Source: Asterionellopsis glacialis (Eukaryota > Bacillariophyta > Plagiogrammaphyceae > Rhaphoneidales > Asterionellopsidaceae). From it: a DNA stretch of 16,325 bases. The position numbers and the translations under genes are program-made. The stretch covers positions 1 through 16,325 of the forward strand of contig WKLE02001190.1 of NCBI GenBank assembly GCA_014885115.2, read 5' to 3'. The notes beneath the pieces are model-generated. The model was not told where the DNA came from. It ran no database searches and was given only the letters and a program-made list of their open reading frames with translations. This document shows, piece after piece, positions 1-9,000 of this stretch (the first letter of the stretch is position 1; each line of letters starts with the position of its first letter).

Positions 1-317
1 GGGGGTAGGGTAATTTCACAGGTCATTTTCGATAGTAAGTAGGTCCTAATATTAAAAAAGTAAGTGAAGCAATAAAAACCTAACCTGGTACCAGGTAGGT
101 CCTTCAGCTCGTGACCGGAAGCACCAAAAGGAACTCCCTGAACACTCCCATGTCCAAACAATTTTCCTGCCGAGGTAAATTATTATACACAAAATACAGT
201 CCTAGATCATAATATGACGGCACCAGCGAAGTATTTTCTTTAGTCGATTTTACACTTCAGCAGAGACAGCATCTCTGTGTAAAATTTCAGTTCGTGTTCT
301 GCGGTAGGGGAGGCAAG
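1..317 (+). other. Upstream region of the CRAL-TRIO gene
   Basis: I see no coding sequence here. The stretch precedes the ATG at 318. It holds a 14-bp perfect palindrome (83-96) and, just before the gene, the pyrimidine-containing AAAATTTCAG (281-290). That could be a splice acceptor of a 5'UTR intron, but no matching donor was identified. No TATA box is convincing. Confidence 0.5.
83..96. promoter_or_regulatory. 14-bp perfect palindrome upstream of CRAL-TRIO gene
   Basis: ACCTGGTACCAGGT equals its own reverse complement and lies about 220 bp before the ATG at 318. Its half site ACCTGGTA also occurs upstream of the two other genes (5644-5651 and 13487-13494). A binding site for a dimeric transcription factor is possible. 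About one perfect 14-bp palindrome is expected by chance in a window this size, so the functional call is weak. Confidence 0.25.
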
Positions 318-1502
318 ATGGCGAATGTACATCTACAAGGGCCGAACAGAAGCTTCCCGCCACAGGAGCAACCACCATTTACATGGAGATCTCTTGAAGA
401 AGAGCGAATAGCCTTATCTCACGATGAAAGATTAAGAATTGAGCAAGAAAAGTATGGCGTTGATAGAGAGATCGTCGAGACGCCTGATCTCATATCCGAA
501 TCACTAAAAATAATGGAGGAAGAAATAGAAGCAATAGAAGATAAGGAAGAATACGAGACAGCCTTGTTTATTTCCCAAGATCACATTGAAAGTGTGGAAT
601 TTCGCCTCGCCTTTTTACGTGCTGACCATTTCGACGCAGTCAAGGCTGCATGGAGAATGGTAGAATACTGGAAAAGGAAGGTAGAATTATTTGGTTGTGA
701 AAAGGCATTCAAACCCTTTGTCACTTTACTTCATTTACATGAAAAAGATTACGAAGCCTTGATAAAGGGCGGTCATCGGATGCTCCCACACTCTGATCAA
801 TGGGGACGTGCTATACTGTTTCGATATTCTGAATATTTCACAAAGGATGTTGACTCAATGGTAAGTGTATACAAACTATCAAATCACGATGAAAAAAACA
901 GGTCTGTTAGGATCATGCGCATCATAGTCTCACTTGCTGTCTTCTATCCTTTTGTCTTTTTGCTTTTGTAGATTCGGTTAGCTTGGCTCATGGTGCACAT
1001 GGCTATTTTCGATGCAGAGTTTGGAAGTGAGATACAGAAATGCGGAATAGTTACCTTGGGTGGAAGAGGAAACATTCGAGAATACCCGTTTGGTTCTTTC
1101 TCCGAAACAAAAAGATATATTGCGTCTCTTAGTAGAGACTACGTTTCAGTTCTTCCAATGCGCTCAATGGCTTCGCATGTATTTCCTCCGAATTCATACA
1201 CTCTAGTATCACTTGAACGTCTACTTGGTGTCACTAGCCATCATATTCGGCAACGTTTGAGTGTTCATAATATGCAAAATGTAGAACTTAATTTTGCACG
1301 ACTTAAATTATGCGGTATCCTTAAGGAGCATGTACCAATCGAACTTGGAGGCACACTGGATTACGACTTTTCAGATTGGGTCCGTAATGCCTTATTTGAG
1401 GAGTTATATGCCGCTCGTGTGGACTGTGACGAGGATGATGAATGGGCAAGAAGGGTACCCGAAATCAGACCATTGATCAATGCGGTTTTGGACTGGTCGT
1501 AA
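318..1502 (+). CDS. CRAL-TRIO (Sec14-like) domain protein, two exons
   Basis: Exons 318-860 and 972-1502 give a 357-residue protein. Residues about 94-126 (FRLAFLRADHFDAVKAAWRM, then a basic stretch) resemble the CRAL_TRIO N-terminal helical region. The lipid-binding domain follows from about residue 160, where GRAILFRYSEYF matches the usual 'D..GRPV...R' start, to about residue 310, where VPIELGGTLDYD matches the family's closing 'LP.EYGG' motif. CRAL-TRIO proteins bind and transfer phosphoinositides, tocopherol, retinal or other hydrophobic ligands; the ligand here cannot be read from sequence. There is no obvious signal peptide or membrane segment, so a cytosolic or membrane-peripheral location is inferred. 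The start at 318 has a good context (AAG before ATG). An in-frame GTG at 294 is not a likely eukaryotic start. The gene converges with COPB1. Confidence 0.68.
861..971 (+). other. Spliceosomal intron in the CRAL-TRIO gene
   Basis: The donor GTAAGT follows ...GACTCAATG, and the acceptor TTTTGCTTTTGTAG precedes ATTCGGTTAGCT. Splicing is phase 0 and joins ...DVDSM to IRLAWLMVHM, which restores a continuous CRAL-TRIO domain. The intron is 111 nt, a multiple of three. If retained, it reads through in frame to the TAG formed by its own acceptor, truncating the protein in the middle of the lipid-binding domain. Confidence 0.85.
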
Positions 1503-1953
1503 CGCTGCATTTTGGGGTATATAGCTTGCGAGCATCAGGGGGTCCAAATCGATCAAGAAGGAAAAGTTTATAGAGATCGTTTGAAATGTATAGAGGCTTT
1601 GTTTCTAGCAAATAAAAATATTTAAGTACAACAATTGCACTTATACAAAATGCATGTCCACAATACTGTATGTAAGTGATGTTCATCAGAAGTCACATGA
1701 AAGGCATACATCCCATTTGAAAACTTGTAGGCGTCCTTCTGAGTTTTTGCCAACAACATCTCCCGCAATTGACAATAAATACATGTGCAGATGACTCGAT
1801 AAGGATTTGTTAGTACAGGAAGTAGATGAGATCTGTAAAAGTTATCTATTATTACTTTAAAAAAAATCAATATGTTTGCTAATGAGCCGATGTATTTTGT
1901 ATGGGAAGAGATACTGCCCCATCTTCATAATGCCTTCCATGGCACCAAGACAT
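1503..1953. other. Convergent 3' intergenic region
   Basis: This stretch lies between the stop of the CRAL-TRIO gene and the stop of COPB1, which face each other. AATAAA at 1611-1616, about 110 nt after the first stop, may be a polyadenylation signal for the plus-strand gene. Short open frames on the minus strand have no recognisable similarity and are judged to be chance. Confidence 0.5.
1611..1616 (+). terminator. Possible polyadenylation signal
   Basis: AATAAA lies 109 nt downstream of the CRAL-TRIO stop codon, at a sensible 3'UTR distance. The hexamer is common in AT-rich DNA and diatoms do not use it strictly, so this is tentative. Confidence 0.3.
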
Positions 1954-4900
1954 TTACTGTTTCGCATCAGGAAGGCTCCTTTGAACGCTTGTGATGCGAT
2001 CACCTAAACTGAGAGCAATACCCTGTGTCTTGGAACGGATGCGGATGTAACCGGCAAGCTTGCCATCATTATCATCCTTCTTTTCAACAGAGACATTGAC
2101 GAGAGCATCTTCACCAAAAACACTATAAAATAGACAGTAGAGATCGCGCAACAACGTTAGAAAATATCGATGAGCCAACAAAAAGTATTGTTATTGTTGC
2201 AAGAAAAGATTGTACCAGCAGCTTGATACACAGATAAACTTGTTGAAATTACAGGAGAACCTTGGTCCTTCTTGCAAGTATCCGTGCTTGCAATAAAGTG
2301 CTGATCATAGGCAACGGAAAACGCCTTGTCGGCGTTATACATCCATACCAACAACCAATTTCCCCCGGACTTAACAGACAACCGACCGAACGGACACGGC
2401 ATCTAACACGAACCAGGGTTATGTGATCATCTGAAAAAATACATACAGGGCAACGAAATTCAATAATATCGTACCTTCTAGCGTAGAGATTGGCAGCAAG
2501 GAAACTTCCCTTTTCTGTACTCTCGTGCGGAGTCAAACAAGTCATATTGGTACTGGTAACAATATGGTTTAAGAATTCCAAAAGACCAGGGATTGAAGTC
2601 GAAATTGCGACCTTGTTTTCCCATTCGAATTCAGCCCACATCGAACGGAACATTTCATCAGTGCAAGTAGCAGGACGAATGTAATCCATGATATCCATAT
2701 GGATATCGTTAAGGTTGACGTAACCCTTCTCCTTGGTTGCAGAATCTGTGTAGACAATAGTTCCAAAGATGTGGCCAGTTTCTGTGGAAGACACCTTGAT
2801 ACTAGCACGAATCGTAATTTGGTCCAACGGACCAATTGTGTGCTGTTGAGGACGTTCCACAATCTTCATGTCACCCATAGTATTGAGTTCGACCATAAGG
2901 TTAGCCAAGGTATTTGGAGTACGATTCATGACAAGGATTTCCAAAACAATGTCATAATCGTGTACAGTGACAAACGCTTCGGCATAGACTGGATCAGCAA
3001 AACCGGAGAGCTGATGGACGTGACGCAATTCACTGCTCAACATATCACTAGCTCCCTTATCACCAGAATATCCCGTGGCTCTTGCCAAATCACTACCATC
3101 ATCTAAATCGACGTCACCACCTTGAACAGCCATACTACGAAGCTGTCTGAAGTGGATCAAGTCATCTGGTTGAGTCGTAGGAACTTGTTCCTTGGCCGAT
3201 TTGGCTGCAGTTTCCTTCGCTTCTTTCTCCTTGAGCGTTTTAAGGAAGGCAGCAAAAGTAGCTTTACCATCGTTCAAAAGAGTGTCCTTGAGAATCTCGT
3301 TGGCCTTGGGGTCCAAAAGAGCACGGCAACAGAGAGTAACACGCTCCGTACAATCTGAGAGAGATGAACGTTGAGCTGATACAGTAGCCTCTGCCATCTT
3401 CACAATTCCACACATGATGAGAACTGTGTCTGCTGTCATTTTCTTGAGACGGAGAGGGTCTACAGTGGGCATATCACTAGCCCTCAAGCAAAGCTTGGTG
3501 AGACAACTTGCGATTGTTGATCCAAGGAAAACGTCTCCACCGATGATCATTTTACGCAGGTGCGCGGTATCATCCTCGATTTCAGGTTTCTTGACTTCAC
3601 TATACACAGTTTGAGTTGCGTAGGTTCCATCCGACAAGACAACATTCTTGGTAATCATCTTGGGTCCCTGTGCAGCTTCCATGGCAGCCTTATCAGCAGC
3701 ATCCTTGTCCTTCTTTTGAAGAAAGAAAGGAGGCTCTCCAAGTTGTCCAGTGATGGTTTCAAAGGCTTCAATAAGAGTTTCGTCAATATCGCAATATTCT
3801 CCTAGAATCCACAAGCATACACACATGACGGCATTGGAGGTGACGTCTTCAACTGAGCTCAAGAGTTTCGTAAGCAGTGAAGGACGCATGGCAGGATACT
3901 GTTCAACGATTGCTCTGACGAAGATTACAACTTGCATTCCTCCGTCACTAGCCAAAAAGTCCATAAGGGTATGAACTACACTCTCAGCAACATCAGGGAA
4001 ACGTACGGCACATCCGTGGATGGCACGGATCAACATATTGCGGTAGGCCATACCCTTACTCTCAGGTGAGTCAAAAGACTCTTGAGCAGTCTTTCCAACC
4101 TCACGTTTGAGTGTGGACACTACATCACCAACGTTACGTGAGGTAACAATGTCCATGGCCACATCCAATACCTTTTTGCAAATGTCAACACTAGGTGATG
4201 AAAGAGCGCGAAGGATATCCATAAGCAACTCTTGAAGAATCTTGGTATGATTCTTCTTGAGATCCTCAAGGCGCTCCAACACAATGAGTTTGACGTTGTC
4301 ATCATTCTTGCTGTTGAGAAGATTGGTGTACGTTACGGCTGCGGCACGAACGGCGGTAGGGGCACTGGACAAGCTCACAAGTGTCCATGCAGCCTCGTAA
4401 CTGACAGCTGCGGACGTACTAGAAAGCATTTGGAATAGGACACGAACGAAACGACTCTTTTGTGTGGGGTCGTTACGGCAAACCTTACGAGTAAGTTCAA
4501 GTACAAGGAGAGCAAATCCATCACCAAACTTGTTCACATCGTCCATGTTCTTAGCAAGGAACTGAATGGCGAGGTCTTCTGATTCATTAAAAAGCATCAA
4601 GAATGCATTACGTCTAGCAGCAACATCCGTTTCAGAGGCGATGAATGTAGCAATAAGTTCAGGTCCATCGGGGATGAGAGACTCTCCGTGCAAACGGTGA
4701 GCGTGGAAAACAGCAAGTGCCGCATTCTTACGAACGTATTGATGACGATGTTCAAGACAAGACTTGATGGATGGGATGAGAGGTCCCAAGATCTCTTCAT
4801 CCTTCACCTTACACAAGAAACGAAGCATTGATCCTCTGACATATTCGTTGGGGTGGTTAAGATCATTCATGAGAGCATTACAAACCAACAACATTTCAGG

Positions 4901-5491
4901 AAGCATCTTTCGCTGAACTGCAGCTCCACCTGCGGCAGCTGCTAAAAGTTCATCGGATGTTGGTTCTTGATATTTTGGTACAACCTCCCAATAAAGCATA
5001 CAAAGCTTTTTCAATTGTTTGTCATCCGAGTTGATACAGAAACGAATCACTTGCATAAGAATCGAAGGCATCGGCTCTCCGGAAAGCATTGCCATGATAG
5101 CAGCCTTCAATGCATGTTTTTTGACCTGAAAAATTCGTTGATACACAAAAATAGGATGAGAGCGGCCAGGAAATCAAGCAAGATACTAGGTGTCGGATCA
5201 ATAGCAGTTGGAGAGGTAGTCCTTGCATGAAAACATCAGCTTTCCTCTTGATATTTTTTTTCTACACCATGGCCAGAGGTACCGTAGCTTTCTACGAAGA
5301 TCCAGTACGAGATCCAAATTTTCACCTCCATGGCGGAAATCCGATCGTTGCAATGCTCGAGAACTTACATTAGGATCCGTGTTTTCAAGATCGGCACGGA
5401 TTTCATCCTCTGAAGGCAATCCTCCTGCAGTTACATCACTTGCAAGAGTAAAAGTACAATAGGACTCGTTGCTATTTGTTGGAGGCGGCAT
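1954..5491 (-). CDS. COPB1: Coatomer subunit beta (beta-COP), three exons
   Basis: Beta-COP is part of the heptameric COPI coat that Arf1-GTP recruits to Golgi membranes for retrograde Golgi-to-ER and intra-Golgi vesicle transport. Exons 5491-5369, 5125-2475 and 2122-1954 encode 980 residues; the human protein has about 953. The N-terminal half is the adaptin-like HEAT solenoid, with family signatures such as [46 protein letters not shown] and [11 protein letters not shown] charged linker (about 500-720) follows, then the beta-COP C-terminal domain and appendage platform. The appendage shows [28 protein letters not shown] and AANLYARSVFGEDA, ending in [15 protein letters not shown]. The start at 5491 ([10 protein letters not shown]) has AAG before ATG and places [10 protein letters not shown] at the family's usual N-terminus. 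The reading frame is intact across its length, so this is a functional housekeeping gene. Confidence 0.97.
2123..2474 (-). other. COPB1 intron 2
   Basis: On the minus strand the donor is GCTAGAAG|GTACGA and the acceptor is CTATTTTATAG|TGTTTTTGG. The split AG|T codon gives serine in AANLYAR-S-VFGEDA, exactly as beta-COP proteins read. The length is 352 nt (phase 2). The upstream exon frame stays open about 75 codons into the intron, to 2249. Retention would replace the last 55 residues of the appendage domain with unrelated sequence. Confidence 0.9.
5126..5368 (-). other. COPB1 intron 1
   Basis: The donor is GATCCTAAT|GTAAGT and the acceptor is GAATTTTTCAG|GTCAAAAAA on the minus strand. The intron is 243 nt, phase 0. 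Removing it joins LENTDPN to [20 protein letters not shown], matching the start of the beta-COP HEAT solenoid. The unspliced frame ends in a stop at 5198. Confidence 0.9.
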
Positions 5492-6091
5492 CTTTGTTGG
5501 AAGCCTAAACCGCTCACTCTTAGATTCCACAGCGTTAAGACCTAACACAATGCACACGGTCGAGCCAGCAGTTTCAGCACACCCAAAAAAGGTCTTTGCG
5601 GCTCTGTAGCGAGGGAATCCAAAGACGCTTCGAGAAGGCAAGCACCTGGTAGCCACTTCGCTTGCTTCACCTACACTACTGTACGAGCTCGTACTGCGGT
5701 ACTTACCAGGAAAAACTACCGGTATGGATACTTTCAGAGTCATTTCATGCGTGGAAATATTAGCCAGCAAAATTCTACCATAGGGATAGGGTTTAGACAG
5801 CAACGAAGACAGACGGCACAGACTCAACATGTAAGCTTAGTTATTACGATTAGAAAGGTTATAAGACAAATTTAGCAGCGTTGTGAAGGTTAGTGATGAA
5901 TGAAATTTTAGTTGGATAGTCTACAAGGAGATGAAAACGTATCATCATACCAACCTCCAACTCAATAAAACATACACTCTTTTCTTTGTTGACACAAGAA
6001 ATATAGAAATTGTTACATGATATTCTAGCCAATATTTGAAAATACTCTAAGGCATAAACTAGTATTACTTGTTAGGATCGAATCTGGTTTC
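5492..6091. other. COPB1 upstream region and 3' region of the NB-ARC-TPR gene
   Basis: Both flanking genes are on the minus strand, so this 600-bp stretch holds the 3'UTR of the NB-ARC-TPR gene and the promoter and 5'UTR of COPB1. The COPB1 frame remains open upstream from 5491 to an ATG at 5830. The translation of that part has no resemblance to beta-COP, so it is treated as non-coding. Positions 5681-5694 form a perfect palindrome and 5644-5651 carry ACCTGGTA. The part from about 5870 is AT-rich. No clear minus-strand polyadenylation hexamer was found. Confidence 0.5.
5681..5694. promoter_or_regulatory. 14-bp perfect palindrome upstream of COPB1
   Basis: GTACGAGCTCGTAC is self-complementary and sits about 190-200 bp before the COPB1 ATG. 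It could be a dimer-binding site or a 5'UTR hairpin. It differs in sequence from the palindrome at 83-96, so no shared function is implied by the palindrome itself. Confidence 0.2.
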
Positions 6092-9000
6092 TCATGTCTC
6101 CTTTCGGTTTGCCTGGGATTGCTGAGCTAAGACATGTGCACTTTCAGCTTCTTCCACAAATCCCTCCGCGATTCTTTCCATCATAATACTCATTTTACTG
6201 GTGCTCGTACCTGCGGAGGACTGGTTGGCGACACTTTCATGTTGCGCCTCGTCTGGACCAACATTTAACAAGTTATTCATGACTTTTGATAGCTGTGGGT
6301 TGGATTTAGCAATACCAGAGGATTGAGCAACCTGATAGGCTTCTGTCCAACGTTTTGTGGCAAACTCATCTTCGCCCTTGATCTTGTGTATATTACCAAT
6401 GATGAATAGGACATTCACATAATCACGATCACCGGCTGCGTTGTTTTCTTGTTTGATAGTGACATAATCCTCCAGATTTTGTTTGGCTTTGTCAATATCG
6501 CCTGAGCGGAATTCAAGGATTCCCATATACTGCAAGACTGTTGCTACTCGTTCGTCTTTTTCTCCATGTACATACGATCTGATCGTAAGGGCTTCTTGAT
6601 AAGCTTGAGACGCTTGATCAATATTGTCCATATCACTCCATACGTTACCGATAGCAACCAAAGCATCCGCAACCTTGTCGTGGTCAAATCCTAACTCTTC
6701 TCTACGGATACTCAAGCATTCTTCATAGCACGCAAGTGCTTTTTGGAAGGCCTTCTTTTCTCGATGAACATTACCAATATTCTTGAGAGTTTCGGATGCC
6801 TTTACATGGTCATTTTGATACTTTCTAATGTCAAGGGCACCGAGTAACAAGCTGAGTGCTTCATCTAGCTCTCCACGGGTAGCGTGTAGAAAGCCCATCA
6901 TATTGAGGATATCTCCCACTTCTTTCGATTTTTCACCGATACGATTCTTTCGAATGATTAATGCTTCATCAAAACAATTGAGTGCTCGTTTCGATTCGTC
7001 CATATTGTAGAGAGTAAAGCCCATGCTATAAAGTGTAGATGCAACTGCTTCATGATCCAAACCGAAACATTTTCTGCGGATGTCAAGTGCTTCTACATAA
7101 CGAGTCATGGCTTCCCTGTAATCACCCATGTCATCCATTAGGTCACCCATTTCGTGGTAAACGAAAGCAACTGTCTCGTGTTGGTCTCCGTGAATAGCTT
7201 TGCGGATTCGTAGAGCTTCGTCAAATGCAGCTTCAGCTCTCCCTCGATCCCCGAGTGCTTTCGCAAGTGATCCGATCTTTTCATTCGTCTGTGCAACTTT
7301 CTCACTGTCAGGAAGGCGCAGCTTTCGAATTTTCAACGCCTCTTCCAGACACTTGAGCGCTTTCTTGGGACGATTTCGAGTTTGATGTAGAAATGCCATA
7401 TTGAAAAGTGTACTTGCTACGTCCAAATGAATGAAACCCATCATTTTTCGACGTGTCCGTAGACTTTCCTCAAAAAGCTTCATTGCCTTCTTGTGCTCGC
7501 CATTCATCAAGTAGACGCATCCAATCAAGTGCAACAGGTCAGCAATCTTCTTTCGTCTATCAGGGACTTTCCTAACCAGAAGTTCCAAGGATCTTTCATA
7601 GCACTGCAGGCCCTCTTCTTGTCTTCCACTAAGATTATGAAGCACACCTTCAATGGCCAAGATATCAGCTTCTCGCTCATCACTATCACACTGGTCTAAC
7701 TTTCGAAGCCTGATAGCCTCCCTAAAGTGATCAACTGCATCTTCAGTTTTCCCCTGATCGGACAAGCAGTTACCAATGTGCTGATACGTAACAGCGAGCT
7801 CTGGGTCGTTGTTACCAAGCCCTAGTATTTTAGCTTCAAGGGCCGCTTCGTAGCATTGTATTGCGTCGTTTACCTCTCCCTTACTGTAGTGGATGTTTCC
7901 AATACTATCGTACATGTTGCCGATGTCAACTCTGTGATGGTCAGGCTCAAGCAATACAATCTCCAAGGCCCAATTATAGCTCTCGAGTGCCTCTCGGAAG
8001 TCGCTCATACCGACAAAGACATCGCCAATTTTTTGAATTGTCTGTGCGTACAGTATATGTTCATCACCATGCAATGCACCTCTAATACGAAGGCATTGTT
8101 TTAATGATTTCATAGCATTATCAAAATCATTTAATTCCGAATAGACGATACCAATATTGAAGAGTATCGCGGCAACAAACTCAATCATACCCAATGACTG
8201 AACAAGTAGTTCTTGGCTTTTCTCCCAATGCGTAATAGCTGATTTCCAGCACCTTTTTTCGGCAAGAGAGAAACCCATTTCGAAGTGGGCTCTTCCAGCT
8301 TCAATAGTCAAGATGCGACCTTCTTCTCCATCGTTTCCAGTAATTTCAGTACTCAAGAGATCACCAAGTTTTTCGTATGCAAGAATGATGCACTTTCTCG
8401 GGTCTGTACGGAATCTTTTTTGCTCTGAAAGTTTTTCAAGTTTATCAAAAAGCATGGTGCAGTCATTGATATGACGGCGAGTTGCATTTTCCGGCCCCAG
8501 ACTATAGAGGCGGCCACGGACGAACCCTTCGTTTACAAGCAATACCGCAGCCTCGTTGAACAACTCACCACGTAGCATATGCGAAACCAGCATTTCTGCT
8601 GCATAGTCTCTAGAGGCATCTTCCACATCAGAGTCCCAATCTCCAGCATTTGCCATGTATGCCTTGGCGAACTCACGATTCCAACGAATTTCAGCATCTT
8701 GCATCATATTAACCAAACCGTTTCCTTGATTTGTTAAATAGTCTCCGTATTCATGCTGGATGAAATGCATGATTTGCATGTACTTTTGATCCACAACCTT
8801 TTGGCTACCACTGGGATTCGAACCCTCCTCTGATGAAAATGGATCTTCCACTTCATCGTCAGAGGCCATCACTTTGATTACGCCCAAAGCCGACAAAGCT
8901 TCTGGAATAAGCTGAATAGCATCTCCATGTGCATAAAAAGGACTCCCTTCTTGGTACAAAAGATCCTTCTCAACAGCTAGTAGTGTTTGAAAGAGTAGTT

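Noticed and set aside
5198..5368. Continuation of COPB1 exon 1 into [15 protein letters not shown] as coding sequence
   Set aside because: GTAAGT at the junction and the beta-COP alignment show this is intron. The frame ends in a stop and does not resemble the family.
8812..8830. GGTTCGAATCC on the minus strand, a perfect tRNA B-box
   Set aside because: It lies inside the NB-ARC-TPR coding frame (GSNPS), and no matching acceptor stem or cloverleaf can be formed around it.
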